From assembly GCA_963709175.1 (NCBI GenBank), contig CAVPVK010000006.1, positions 273,776 through 337,775 of the forward strand: 64,000 bases of DNA, in the 5' to 3' direction. Shown here piece after piece: positions 48,391-60,206 of the stretch. A program made the position numbers and the translations under genes. The stretch is from JANXQG01 sp963709175 (GTDB lineage Bacteria; Planctomycetota; Planctomycetia; Pirellulales; Thermoguttaceae). The notes below the pieces were generated by a model, which saw nothing but the letters and a program-made list of their open reading frames with translations, made no database searches and had not been told where the DNA came from. Numbering within the stretch: the first letter of the stretch is position 1; the number at the start of each line of letters is the position of its first letter.

Positions 48391-51300
48391 ATGAATGCGC
48401 TAGACCAGACAAGCCGTGAATACTGGCGAGGGGTGCTCGTTGCCGGAGGGTTCACCGCGATCCCGCGGTGGGCCGTCAATCCTGCGGTGGGTGTCGCCGA
48501 GCACGAGGAGATGATTTCCGATGACCTCGCGGCGACGTTGCGCCGGTTGGCGGACGAGATGTCTATATCGCTGGGGTCGGTGCTGCTGACCGCGCACGCC
48601 AAGGTTCTGGCTGCGCTGTCCGGCGAAATGGGGGTGCTGACCGGCTATGTTGCCGTCGCGGGCGGGCAACCCTTGCCATGCCGGCTGACAACGAAACCGG
48701 ATTCGTGGCGGTCGTTGCTCGTGGATGCCCATCGAGTCGAGAAGGAATTGTTATCGCACAAAGAGTTTCCGGTCAATGATCTTAGGTGTGAGCTGGGTCA
48801 GACCGAGCCGGCGTTCGATACCGTATTCGATCCAACCGATAGCGGCGGCGCTCTTGCCAAGGGCGCCGTGTTATGGGTAGGCGTCTCGCGACGCGAAGAT
48901 CAACTGGCGCTGCGGCTGCGCTACCGGACGGAGACAATTGACAAGGACTGCGCTGCCAGAATTGCCGGTTATCACCTCACCGCGCTGACGCTTATCGCCG
49001 CTGATCCAGATGCCGAACATGGGCGGCAAAGCTTGCTCTCCGCGGAAGAACGCAATTTTCAGATTGAAGGGCTCGCCGGACCTCGGCGCGAGCTGCCGGA
49101 TTGCCGGTTCCATGAGCTGTTTGAACAGCGGGCGCATGCCCACCCCGACGCGATTGCCGGCGTCTATCGTGAGCAGCAGTGGACCTACGGGGAGCTCAAC
49201 GCCCGCGCCAACCGGTTAGGACGAGCCCTGACGGCGCGGCGGACTGCGCCGAGAAGGAGTGGTGGCGGTGGTGACGGAGCGCAACCTGGACTGGATGGCC
49301 GCTGTCCTCGCGATCTTTAAGGCCGGTGGCGTGTACCTGCCCATTGAGCCGCATTTCCCTGCAGATCGCATTGTGACCATGCTCTCGCGCCGAGTGTAAG
49401 CTCGTGCTGACCGGGTCCGGCAGCACTGCCACGCTCGAGGCAGCGCTCGACAGGCTGTCCGGGATGCAGATGCTGTTCGTCGATGCGGCCTACCAGGAAG
49501 ACCACGCCGAGGGTGATCTCGGCGTCGACGTTGGACCGGATCAACTCGCTTACGTCTACTTCACGTCTGGCTCCACCGGTGAGCCCAAGGGGGCAATGTG
49601 CGAGCACGCGGGCATGCTCAACCACCTCTACGCGAAGATCGATGACCTGGGGATCGGTGATGGGCAAGTGGTCACCCAAATCGCACCCCAGTGCTTCGAC
49701 ATTTCTCTGTGGCAACTGGTTGCCGGGCTTTTAGTCGGCGGTCGAACTCTGATAATCGAGCAGGAGGTGATCCTGGATCTTCAGCGTTTTGTTGACACGA
49801 TTGCCGACGGCGAAGTCTCGGTAATGCAGGTCGTCCCGTCATATCTTGAGGTTGTCCTGTCTTATCTGGAGGAGCATCCCCGCGAGCTTCCAGACCTGAA
49901 ATGCGTGTCGGTCACCGGCGAGGCGCTGACGATGGAGCTCGTCCAGCGGTGGTTCGCGGCTAAGCCCTCGATCAAACTCGTCAACGCCTACGGGCTGACC
50001 GAGACGTCGGACGACACCAACCATGAAGTCATGGAGCGGGCGCCGGATGGAGATCGCGTGCCGCTCGGCCGCCCCGTCAACAATGTGCATGTCTACGTCG
50101 TCGATGAACATCTGTCGCCGGCGCCGCTCGGCGCCCCTGGAGAGATCGTCTTTTCCGGAGTCTGTGTCGGCCGCGGCTATGTCAATGATCCGGAGCGAAC
50201 CCGACTTGCATTCGTGGCCGATCCACTCCGTGAAGGCGAGCGGCTTTATCGGAGCGGAGATTTTGGTCGTTGGCGGCCGGACCGCAAGCTGGAATTTCTC
50301 GGCAGACGGGATGCGCAGGTCAAGATCAGCGGTTTCCGCATCGAGTTCGGCGATATCGAGAACGCTCTCTTGCGTGCGCCTGGTGTGCGTCAGGGTGCGG
50401 TGGTGATCGCCGAGCGAACCGACAAAAGGAAGCGCCTGGTGGCGTTCTACGCGAGCGAGCGGCCACTCGAGATCACCATCCTGCAAGATCAGTTGAGTCA
50501 GGCGCTGCCGGCGTACATGGTCCCCTCGACCTTTCACTGGCAGGAGAGCTTGCCGCTGACCGCCAATGGCAAGATTGACCGCAAAAACTTGACGGCACTC
50601 GCCGGAGAGCTCGACGCCGTCGAAGAACAGGCGCGATACTCCGCCCCAACGACTCCTACCGAACGACTCCTCTGTGAGGTGCTGGCCGACACCATGGGCA
50701 TCGAACAGGTGTCGGTGGATAGCCACTTATTCCGTGATCTCGGCGCTGACTCGCTGGTGATCACCACATTCTGCGCCCGGCTCCGGACGCGGGCAGATCT
50801 GCCGCCGATATCGACAAAGGAGGTCTACCAGCGCCCGACAATCCGAAGCCTGGCGGCGGCGCTCACCGATGCCGGCCCGCCGCCCTCGCCTGTGGCGGAG
50901 TCAAACCCGCCGCCCGCCAAAGTGGCGCCTGTCGGTGCTTCGCAGTATCTCCTCTGCGGAGCGCTGCAGTTCCTGAGTGCGTTTGGGTACTCCTATCTCC
51001 TTACGCTCGTCTCTATTCAAGCCTACGAGTGGATATCCGCCGCTTCGGGTTTCGTCGATATCTATTGGCGGGCGATCCTGGCGGGCGGCGCGGGACTCCT
51101 CGGCACGTGCATCCTGCCGATCCTGGCGAAGTGGATGCTCATCGGGCGTTGGAAGCCCCAGCAGATCCCCGTCTGGAGCCTCGAGTACTTCCGTTTCTGG
51201 CTCGTCAAAACGCTGGTGCGATTGAACCCGCTGGTTCTGTTCGCCGGTTCGCCGATATTCACTTTCTACCTACGGGCGTTGGGCGCGAAGATCGGCCGAG

Positions 51301-53168
51301 ACGTGCTGATCTTATCCCCGCAGGTCCCCGTGTGCACCGACCTGCTGACGATCGGCGACAACACCGTCGTCTGCAAGGATTCGTTCTTCTCCTGCTACAG
51401 CGCTCACGACGGCCTGATTCAGACGGGCCCAGTTACCATCGGGAAAAATGCTTTTGTTGGTGAGATGACGGTGCTCGAAATCGGGTCCTCACTCGGTGAC
51501 GGTGCGCAGCTCGGCCATTCCTCCTCGCTGCACGCCGGACAATCGCTGCCGGAAGGCGAGCGGCGGTGCGGATCTCCCGCCCGGCAGCGGACCGAAGTGA
51601 ACTACCGACAAGTCGACCCGGCCGAGTGTGGCGCCTTGAGAAAAATTGCCTACTCCGCCTTCGTGCTGCTGAATGGGCTCGTGATCTCGGCGTTTCTCTT
51701 GAGCGCCGTGACCATGTTGATCCCCATGATTGCCGAGGGTCCGCAATTCGCTGCGCCTGGACCTGGGGAGTTTTCGCATTGGACCTTCTTCGGCGGCGCC
51801 CTGGTCATGTCCTTGTTGCTTTTCGGTGGCTCCGTGCTTCTCGGCCTCCTCTGCGTGGTCGCTGTGCCTCGTCTGCTCAACCTCGCTATCAAGCCGGAAA
51901 AGGTTTATCCGCTCTACGGCTTCCACTACTGGGTCCACCGGGCCATTGGGGTCATGAGCAATGTCAAGTACTTCAACCATTTGTTCGGTGACAGTTCCTA
52001 TGTCGTGCATTATTTACGAGCGATCGGATATGACCTTTCCCAGGATGTCGTGCAGACGGGGTCGAACTTCGGCTCGGCCGTCAAGCACGACAATCCGTTT
52101 TTGGTGTCCATTGGTCGCGGTACGATGATTGCGGACGGGCTGTCGATGGTCAACTGCGACTATTCGAACACGTCGTTCCGGTTATCCCGAGTGACAATCG
52201 GCCCAGATAATTTTCTTGGAAACGCGGTTGTTTATCCTTCGCAGGGACGCACGGGCGCCAACTGCCTGCTCGCGACAAAGGTCATGGTTCCAATTGAAGG
52301 CGACGTTCGGGAAGGCGTTGGACTTCTCGGGTCGCCCAGCTTTGAGATCCCGCGATCGGTTCAGCGTGACATCGAGTTAAGCCGATCTGAAGATGGTAAA
52401 CAGCGAGGCCGCAAGCTGGCGGCCAAGAACAAGCACAATCTCGTCACGATGGGGCTGTTCCTGCTGGCGGAATGGTTCTTGTCCTATTTGATCGTTTTGC
52501 TCTTTTTCGGCGCCGGTATACTTTACGACTACGTTGGCGTGTCGATGTGTGTCTTGGCCCTGATGCTTGCGCCATTTGTCAGGACCGGCTATCAGGTGCT
52601 GGTGGAACGCGCCTCGACGTTGTTCCAGGCGCTCCAGCCCCAGCAGTGTTCGATCCACGATCCTTACTTCTGGTACCATGAACGCTTTTGGAAACTGGGG
52701 GTCTTAACCAGCCATTTGGCGATATTCGACGGCACCCCGTTCAAAAGTCTCATTTGGCGCCTCCTTGGCGTGCGCATTGGCAGGCGCGTGTTCGACGACG
52801 GCTGCTACATCACGGAGAGGACCATGGTTTCTATCGGAGACGGTTGCACGCTCAATTCGGGGAGCGTCCTTCAATCCCACTCGCAGGAGGATGGCGGTTT
52901 CAAATCCGACTACATCACGATCGGCGCCGGCTGCACGCTCGGGGTCAATTCCTTGGTCCACTACGGCGTGAAAATGGGTGATGGCGCACAACTCGCCGCC
53001 GCCGCCTTTCTCATGAAGGGCGAACAGGTACCGCCGCACACGGTGTGGGAGGGTAATCCGGCTAGCCAGGTTCGAAATGACGACTTTGCCAAGGCGGAAA
53101 TGGCGGCTGTGACTCCGCATTCGGCAACCAACTCGGCGACCACGGGGAGTAGATTACAGGTCCGATGA
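48391..53168 (+). CDS. Pls/PosA-type membrane nonribosomal peptide synthetase (two indels)
   Basis: About 1,590 aa. Residues 1-215 resemble the C-terminal lobe of a condensation domain with no HHxxxDG. An adenylation domain follows: YFTSGSTGEPKG (A3), CFDISLWQ (A4), NAYGLTETSDD (A5), YRSGDFGRW (A7), KISGFRIEFGD (A8), NGKIDR (A10 Lys). The carrier domain has LFRDLGADSLV with the phosphopantetheine Ser. After that, pairs of TM helices alternate with three left-handed beta-helix domains (GDNTVVCKDSFF; GRGTMIADGLSMVNCD; GDGCTLNSGSVLQSHS). There is no thioesterase. This matches the Pls/PosA layout that polymerises epsilon-poly-lysine or delta-poly-ornithine. Indels near 49236-49243 and 49384-49393 break the frame within A1-A2. 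The A5 aspartates suit a basic amino acid. It overlaps sbnB by ATGA. Confidence 0.88.
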
Positions 53169-54211
53169 TGAATACTTCCACTTCAATTAAATCCGTGCCT
53201 TCCTTCGCGGTGATTTCCGGCGCCCAAGTCCAACACTCGCTGCAGGGACGCGAGAAGCAGATTGTGGAGTTGGTCGAGTCCACTTACCGTCTGCACTGTG
53301 CCGGTGATTCGGTGAACCCGCCGTCCTATTTCTTGCGTTTCCCCGACCGCCCCACTTCCCGGATTATTGCCCTGCCAGCCTCGATTGGCGGCCGGGTAAG
53401 GGTGGATGGCATTAAATGGATATCCAGCTTTCCCGAGAATGTAGCGGCTGGAATTCCGAGGGCCTCGGCCGTGCTGATTCTCAACGATCACGACACCGGC
53501 TACCCGTTCGCCTGCATCGAAAGTTCGATCATCAGCGGAACCAGGACGGCTGCCATGGCCGCACTGGCGGCTGACTGGTTTACCCGCGGCCGGCAGCGCC
53601 CGACGCGCGTCGGCTTCTTCGGGGTGGGCCTGATCGCCCGCTACATCCATACATTCCTGGCCGGGACCGACTGGTCGTTCGAAGCGATTGGTGTGCACGA
53701 CCTTTCCGCCGACAGCGCAGCCGGCTTCTCTGGTTACTTGGAACGGTCGGGCGCCGCCAACCGGATCACCGTGCATGACACCGCCGAGCAGTTGATCCGT
53801 TCCAGCGACATGGTAGTGTTTGCCACGATCGCCGGGCAACCCCATGTCAACGATCTGTCGTGGTTCGACCACAATCCGCTGGTGCTGCACGTTTCGTTGC
53901 GTGACCTCGCGCCGGAGATCATACTCGCCTCAACGAACTTCGTCGATGACGTTGAGCATTGCCTCAAGGCCAACACTTCTCCGCACCTGGCTGAGCAGCT
54001 CGCCGGAAACCGGGATTTTCTGCAGGGCACGTTGGGCGATCTGATGGCGGGGCGGGCGGCGGCGGCGGCGGATCGACCATTGATTTTCTCGCCATTTGGT
54101 CTCGGCGTGCTTGACCTCGCGGTGGGCAAATTTGTTTACGACGAGGTTGCTCGCGCAGGCGATTTGCACGTCATCGATGACTTTTTCCACGAATTAAAGC
54201 GTTACGGCTGA
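53165..54211 (+). CDS. sbnB: 2,3-diaminopropionate biosynthesis protein SbnB
   Basis: A 348-residue member of the ornithine cyclodeaminase/mu-crystallin family. SbnB oxidatively cleaves N-(1-amino-1-carboxy-2-ethyl)-glutamate to L-2,3-diaminopropionate and 2-oxoglutarate using NAD. Visible features: DGIKWISSFPENVAAGIPRA, ACIESSIISGTRTAA and the NAD motif VGFFGVGLIARYI near residue 155, then SDMVVFATIAGQPHV. Its ATG overlaps the synthetase stop, and sbnA follows 38 bp later, so the three genes form one operon. Confidence 0.93.
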   Translation: MMNTSTSIKSVPSFAVISGAQVQHSLQGREKQIVELVESTYRLHCAGDSVNPPSYFLRFPDRPTSRIIALPASIGGRVRVDGIKWISSFPENVAAGIPRASAVLILNDHDTGYPFACIESSIISGTRTAAMAALAADWFTRGRQRPTRVGFFGVGLIARYIHTFLAGTDWSFEAIGVHDLSADSAAGFSGYLERSGAANRITVHDTAEQLIRSSDMVVFATIAGQPHVNDLSWFDHNPLVLHVSLRDLAPEIILASTNFVDDVEHCLKANTSPHLAEQLAGNRDFLQGTLGDLMAGRAAAAADRPLIFSPFGLGVLDLAVGKFVYDEVARAGDLHVIDDFFHELKRYG

Positions 54212-54249
54212 GCGGCAAGCGCTCTGCAACGGAGAAGGAGAATCTCGCA

Positions 54250-55206
54250 ATGACAATTATCTCCGCCCCCCAGTCGCTCTCGGAGGACAACGTCTACGTC
54301 GACCTTCAGCCGATCTTCGGGCAGTCGTTGTTCTTGAAGTGTGAGGCATTCAACTTCCCCGGATCAATCAAGCTGAAGGCCGCAAACTCGATGGTGGAGG
54401 GCGCTGAAAAGGAGGGTATCCTGAAGCCAGGGTCAGCCTTGATCGAGTCTTCGTCCGGAAACCTGGGGTTGGCGTTGAGCATGATCTCGGCGAACAAGGG
54501 CTACGATTTCGTGTGCGTGACGGACTCCCGTTGCAACAGGGCCATCATGCGCTATATGCAGGCATTCGGCGCACGCGTCCATGTCATCACGCATGCTGCG
54601 CCGGATAGCGATGGTGGCCTCTTGGGTGCGCGGATTAGCTACGTCCGTGCGCTGTGCGCCTCGGACAAACGGTACGTCTGGCTTAACCAGTACGCGAATC
54701 CGGGCAACTGGAACGCGCATTTCCGCACGACGGCGCCGGCAATCACCCGCGAGTTCCCACAACTCGATGTGCTGTTCATCGGCGCTGGCACCACCGGGAC
54801 TCTGATGGGCTGCGCCCGTTACCTGCGGGAGTGGCCCCGACCGGTGCATGTCGTCGCCGTGGACAGCGTCGGTTCGGTAACTTTTGGCAGCCCAGCGGGC
54901 CGCCGGATGATACCCGGTCTGGGCACGGCCGTCCGTCCGCCGCAACTCGACGACTCCTACGTGGACGAAGTCGTGCTCGTCGAGGAGGCCGACACCATCC
55001 GTATGTGCCGTCGTCTGGCTAAACATGGATTCCTGTTTGGAGGCTCCACGGGCACGGTGGTCTTCGCCGCCCTCAACTGGTTGAAGCAGCACAACGCGAA
55101 TGATCTTACCGCGGTGGCCGTCGCTCCGGACCTCGGAGAACGCTATGTCGACACGATCTACAACAACGAATGGGTGAACGATCATTTCGGCAACAGCCTG
55201 CTTTGA
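54250..55206 (+). CDS. sbnA: 2,3-diaminopropionate biosynthesis protein SbnA
   Basis: A 318-residue PLP enzyme of the cysteine synthase fold. SbnA joins O-phospho-L-serine and glutamate to form the SbnB substrate. The PLP Lys lies in FPGSIKLKAANSM near residue 40, the Asn loop is ESSSGNLGLALSM, and the phosphate-binding loop is GAGTTGTLMG. A strong GGAGAAGGAG precedes the ATG. With SbnB it supplies L-Dap, most likely to the upstream synthetase. No staphyloferrin-type siderophore synthetases are present, so a siderophore role like that of Staphylococcus sbn genes is unlikely from this cluster alone. Confidence 0.93.
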   Translation: MTIISAPQSLSEDNVYVDLQPIFGQSLFLKCEAFNFPGSIKLKAANSMVEGAEKEGILKPGSALIESSSGNLGLALSMISANKGYDFVCVTDSRCNRAIMRYMQAFGARVHVITHAAPDSDGGLLGARISYVRALCASDKRYVWLNQYANPGNWNAHFRTTAPAITREFPQLDVLFIGAGTTGTLMGCARYLREWPRPVHVVAVDSVGSVTFGSPAGRRMIPGLGTAVRPPQLDDSYVDEVVLVEEADTIRMCRRLAKHGFLFGGSTGTVVFAALNWLKQHNANDLTAVAVAPDLGERYVDTIYNNEWVNDHFGNSLL

Positions 55207-55283
55207 AACCGGTCTTGGTGGACGAACTTCCAGCGGCGGTGCGCGCCCTGGCGGAAATGTCGTAATGGTTGCCGGGCGTGCCA

Positions 55284-58200
55284 TTACTCGGAAAACCCTT
55301 GCCGGGCGCGGGCCAGGTCAAAGGCGGCGTGCGTCGAAGTAAATAGTTCGCAGGCCCGCGCAAAGTGTTCACGCCGCTCCGGGTGACCGGCCGGAAGACG
55401 GCGGGCGATTTCCCAATGGGCCAGTCCCTGTTCGTACGGCATCTTCAGCTCGGCAGCCACGCGCAGGCAGCGGTTCCAGGCTTTCATCGCCACGCGGCGT
55501 TTCCCCATGATCCACAGGGCCTGGCCGTCACAGAGATGGGCCACGGGCCCGCCGACGGGAAAGGTCCGTGCATAACGCTGCAAGCTGCGGCAAGACTGGC
55601 GCGCGACGGCCGACTCTCCGGGTTCAAGACGGCCGGCTTCCCACAGGGCGAGATATGTGCCGGCCACGCCGGCATAGCCGCCCAACATGTAATAGCCCGT
55701 CGGCGTGCGCAACTCCTCAATCAGCTTTAGCCCGTCGTCGGCAGCTTGCCGCGCGGATGACAGATCGCCGCGACGCAGGCAGGCGAGGGCCAAGAGCCCG
55801 TGCGACCCCAGCTCGGAGATCTTGTCGCTGTTTTCCGCGAACAGCCCAATCGCCGTGCGCAGCAGCGAGATGACCTCCTCGGCCTGCTCAGTACCGGTGG
55901 TCCTCAGGATCCCCTCGGCCTGACCGTTCAATCCCCAGGCCTGCTGGAGGCGATCGCCCCGACTCCGAGCCATGGCATAGGCCTCGGTCCAGAGTTCCAG
56001 GCCGCCGCGGAAGTCACCGGCGCAGTAGTTTGCCTGTGCCAGCATGGCCATGCACTCGCCCCAATGCTGCCAATCCCCCAACTCGCCGTAGATGTCCACG
56101 GCCTCACCAAGGGCGTCCCGCGCCTCGCCCGCCTCGCCCATGCCGACGTGGCAGATGCCGATCGCCCCCAAGGCCCAAGCCGTCGCCATGGGATCGTCGA
56201 CGGCGTGCGCGGTTTCCAGGGCCTGGCGACGGTAGGCGCGCGAAAGCCGATGCAATCCCAGAAGCCCGGCAGCAAACGAACTGCTGGCGTAAGCCTTGGC
56301 CAGCTCCGGCGAAGGGCCTGCTCTCTCGCTGAGATTGAGCGTGGCCAGGATTGCGTGGATGAGGCGTGCCTTCTCGCTGGACAGATAGTAGATCTCCACC
56401 AGGCGCTGGTAAGCCCGCGCAGCCTCGATGGCAACTTCGCCTCCGCTGGTAGTGCCGGCCTTGGCCGGCGCCGCGACTCGGCCGACGAAACCGCGCACTG
56501 CGGACCACGTCTGGCGAAGCAACTGCCGAACGGCATGGCCGAGCAGACTGGCATACAGCCTGACCCGGCTCGCGGGGGCCGGCTGACTCAGCAGTTCCAA
56601 GCTCCGCTGCAGATGCTCGCGGCTTTCGGCAAGCCGGCCCATTCCCAGGTAGGCCTCGCCCAACAGCCGTTCCCACCGCGCCCGGCGAAAGGCGCCGCTC
56701 TGCAACCCGGCCTCGACGTCCAGACCGAGGGCCTCGCGAAAGAACCCGGCCGCTTCGCTGTATCCGCCGCATCGCAACGATTGCTCGCCGGCCTTCTCAA
56801 GGTATTCCACGGCTTTTGCCGGTTCGCCCGCCTGCCGCCAATGGTGGGCCAAGAACGGATAGCGCTGCGCCAAGCGGTCCGGATATGACCTTTCGTACCA
56901 CTCGGCCACCGAGTGGTGCAGTTGTTGTCGTTGCTGGAAGAGGAGCAGCTCGTAGGCAACATGCTGGATCATGACGTGCCGGAAAAGATACACGGCCTCA
57001 GGTTCCGGCGCCTCCATGCCCAGGATCTCGGCTTCCTGTGCGGCGGCCAGATGAACGTGGAGCCAGGGCTTCTCGCCTTCCAAGGGGTAGTTGTCGTACA
57101 ACGCCCGAAAGTGAAAATGCTGGCCGATCACGCTCGCCACCTTGATGGCAAGCTGTTCTGGAGTTCCCAGGCGGTCGATGCGGCCGGCGATGACGCCGCG
57201 CAAGGTGTCGGGCAGGCCCAACTGGCTCCAGTCGGGAAACTCCGCGGACAGGCGGCATTGGCCCCCTTCGATCCGCAGCAGTCCGCCGTCGCGCAGCGCG
57301 TAGGCCAATTCCTCGGCGAACAGCGGGTTGCCTTCCGCCCTCTCATGGACCATCGCCGCAACGTTCTCCGGCACGCTGACGACCCCCAAGCAGTGACAGA
57401 GCAACTCAGCCGTGTCCTGTGGTCCGAGCCTGTCGAGGCGCAGGCACGTCGTGTCCGCCGCGCGGAGGACTTGCGTGTACTCGGCCGGGCTGTTCCGCGT
57501 GAAGGGACGCGTCGACAGCAGCAAGAGGATGGAAGGAACCTGGCGGCACACCAGCGAGGTCAAGGCCCACGAGGCCGAGTCCTGCCAGTGGGCATCCTCC
57601 ACCACCACCACGGTCGGCGATTCCTCGGCGGCCTTCTTCAACAGCCCGACCAGCAGGGCCCGGGTGTTGTCCCCGCGGACCTGTCCGCTCATGGCCGCGG
57701 TGACCTCGTTGTCGACCAGGCCGCAAGGCAGGACCGCCTCCAGCAGCGGGGCCAGCCGCAAGAGTTCCGCTTGCGACTCGAGCCGGGCCAGGATGTGACG
57801 CCGCCGCGCCTCGGGCCCCGCGGCAACCGCGTCCAGCCCTACGAGCTGATGGAAGATCGGCCGCCAGGCATAGTACAGTGTCGAGGCCTCGATCGAGTCC
57901 CCCGCGCCCGTCAAGGCCGTCACACCGAAGGCGCGGGCCCGATCCACGGCATCGGCGATCAAGCGCGACTTGCCGATGCCCGCCTCGCCCTCGACGATGA
58001 CCGTCGGCGATTCCGCCCCCGCCACCACGCCCTGAATCCGTGCAGCGATCAGTTCCCGCTCGCGATGGCGGCCGATCAATTCGCACTTGACCGCGGGCAG
58101 CGGCCGTTGACTGTCGACCGGGCGGTACACGGCGACCGGCTCCTGGCGGCCCTTGACCGTGATCTCCGTGAACTGCTCGAACTTGATCCGCGACCGCGCC

Positions 58201-59413
58201 CTGTGGCAAGTGGCCTCGTCGCAGAGCGTGTCTCCCAGGGCCGCCTGCATCAGGCGAGCGGCAATATTCACGGCATCGCCCAAGAGTGTATATTCGCGCC
58301 GCCGCGCGCTGCCGATCGAGCCGCAGAACACCCGGCCGGTCGAGATCCCGATCGACCCGCGGAGCCCCAGTTCCACTAGTTTCCGCTGGATCGCCATCGC
58401 CGCCTCGACTGCGCCGGGCATCGTCCTCGTGGGCCAGCGGGGGCAGCCCTAGCGCGGCCAGCAGCGAGGCCCCCTTTTCATCCACGTTCAGTTTATTAAC
58501 ACTGCCCTCGAAGCGATAGAGTTCCGCCTGGAGATCGCACATGACCTGCTGCGCGGTCCAGCGACGTGGCGTAGTTCAGATCCGGCAGGTTCACGAACAA
58601 CACGCTTACCACGCGCAACTCGCCCAGCCACTTTTCCTGGCCTGCCGAGAGGCGGGAGGTGACCGTGGCGGGGATATAACGGTGCAGCGCCGGAAGCATG
58701 GCCGCCGCGAGCGGCGGTAAAGATGCCCCGGCCGGCTCTACCGCCGCGGTGGCCGATTCGATGAGCACCGAGCCCATGGTCAACTGCCGGCCCGTGAACA
58801 ACGAGTTGATATGCGACCACGCGCGCAACGACACCACGACTTGTTCCGGGGCGGCCTTGTCCAGCGCCGTGAAGGCCTGGACGAAGGCAGGCCCGGCCAC
58901 CAGGAAGTCCCAGCGATCGCGCACGCCCCCGACGTGCATGATCACGAACTCGCCGGCCCCGATTCCCACTTTCACCGAGAGCGGCGTGCCTTCCGGCGTG
59001 CGGTACCCGCGAAGTTCCGATTGCAGGGCCAAGGCGCAGCGGGCGGCCGAGGCACTCTGGCCGCTGACGGCGTGCACAGACTCGGCGTACCAGACAGCGA
59101 GCACGGCGTCGCCGGCAAAACGCACCACGTCGCCGCCGTGCGCGTAAATCGTCGCGATGGCACGTCCGAAATAGTCGTTCAGGACCGCATTCAGCTTCTC
59201 CGCCCCCAAGGCGCCCTGCCTGGCCAGCGATTCGGTAATGGCCGTGAACCCGGACACGTCCGCCACCAGAGTTGCCCCGATCAGTTTTTCGGTTAGCGGA
59301 CCGCTCAGCGGACGCGGGTCGCATGCCAGCCGGCGCAAAACAACGTCCGGCACGTAACTGGCCAGTATCGCAACCAGTTCGTTCTGCTCTAACACCGTCG
59401 CTTGGGCTGTCAT
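55284..59413 (-). CDS. Soluble adenylyl cyclase-like protein: two cyclase domains, AAA NTPase, TPR (two indels)
   Basis: About 1,375 aa. The first class III cyclase domain (residues 45-200) has the metal-site pair ADVSGFTAITES and GGDVVRFAGDAVLAVW. The second (residues 270-420) lacks the first Asp (LFVNLPDLN) but keeps IGISTGRVFCG and LLGDAVNIAARLM. An NTPase follows (Walker A EGEAGIGKSRL, Walker B VVVVEDAHWQD), then a long TPR-like helical region to the end. The layout matches mammalian soluble adenylyl cyclase and bacterial relatives. Extra bases near 58555 and 58421 break the frame within the second cyclase domain. The gene converges on sbnA. The nearby cyclic-nucleotide-binding protein could sense its product, but this is inference. 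Confidence 0.85.
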
Positions 59414-59434
59414 GTACCGCTTTCGACTTGCGAT

Positions 59435-59561
59435 CTAGGACAGGTTTTCAACCTGTCGCAGTCATGTAGAATAGGTCTTCCAACTATCGTACTCCTGGAG
59501 GATAGATTTTAACCTGTCGCACGAACCAGCGGCAGGGCGACAAGTTGAGAACCTGTCCTAC
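59435..59561. repeat. Cluster of four related 23-bp units, the last inverted
   Basis: Units begin at about 59435, 59466 and 59497 in direct orientation (for example TAGGACAGGTTTTCAACCTG) and at 59537-59561 in inverse orientation. They match the arms of the 18909-19023 repeat. The rest of the 59414-59642 gap shows no gene. Confidence 0.75.
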
Positions 59562-59642
59562 GGCTCATGAATTCTAGGCGGCCCCCGCACCTCGTCCAGC
59601 AGGGCGCCGCACCAGCGGCACCAACAGCCAGACACTCGACTT

Positions 59643-60206
59643 ATGGCAGGCACACGTGTACTTTCCTACTCCTTCGCCATCCGGTCACGGCAACTTGAAC
59701 CTCGAATGACCCATGGCAACCTGTTGTCAGTAGCCGTGCCAACGCATCGTTTCGTCTTCTTCATGCTGGTGTGGATGTTCTTCGGGCGAGAGCAGTTCCT
59801 TCTCGACCATGAAGGGGCGGCCTACCAGTCGCGGGCCCTGATACCTCTTTGCCGCCGCTTCACGCCGCTGCAGGAGGTCCTTTCCTTCGCGATCTCGACG
59901 AAGGTCGTCGGTTCCGAATCGAGACAGACGCAACCGCAGCTCGAAATGCTGACCGCGGGCCGGAGCCTGCGTTTCCTGCAAGGCGGCAACCTGCAGGAAT
60001 TGCAGTGGCTGCAATGGCAGCTCAATGAGCATCTCGAGTTGTTGAAGCAGGCGGTCGCCTATGCAACGGCGGGCGAGTCGGATGCAACGCCCCGCGAGCC
60101 TCCGCCGCCGCCCTTGGCGCCGGGCGAGGCGAAAGCCTTGGAACCGGCGGTCACGCCCGTCGCGCCCCTAGCGACTGCCGCTGGTCTTTCAGCGAGTCCG
60201 AGTTAA
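59643..60206 (+). CDS. Hypothetical protein
   Basis: A 187-residue frame. Residues 65-150 look like real protein (FTPLQEVLSFAISTKVVGSE, QPQLEMLTAGRSLRFLQGGN, then a helical LQWLQWQLNEHLELLKQA), and a Pro/Ala-rich tail follows. The N-terminus is uncertain: residues 1-40 are unlike the rest, and MTHGNLLSV at 59706 may be the start. No family recognised. Confidence 0.5.
   Translation: MAGTRVLSYSFAIRSRQLEPRMTHGNLLSVAVPTHRFVFFMLVWMFFGREQFLLDHEGAAYQSRALIPLCRRFTPLQEVLSFAISTKVVGSESRQTQPQLEMLTAGRSLRFLQGGNLQELQWLQWQLNEHLELLKQAVAYATAGESDATPREPPPPPLAPGEAKALEPAVTPVAPLATAAGLSASPS

Noticed and set aside
53165..55206. Staphyloferrin B-type siderophore locus
   Set aside because: SbnA/SbnB are present but there are no NIS synthetases or siderophore transporters; the Pls-type synthetase offers a better use for Dap.
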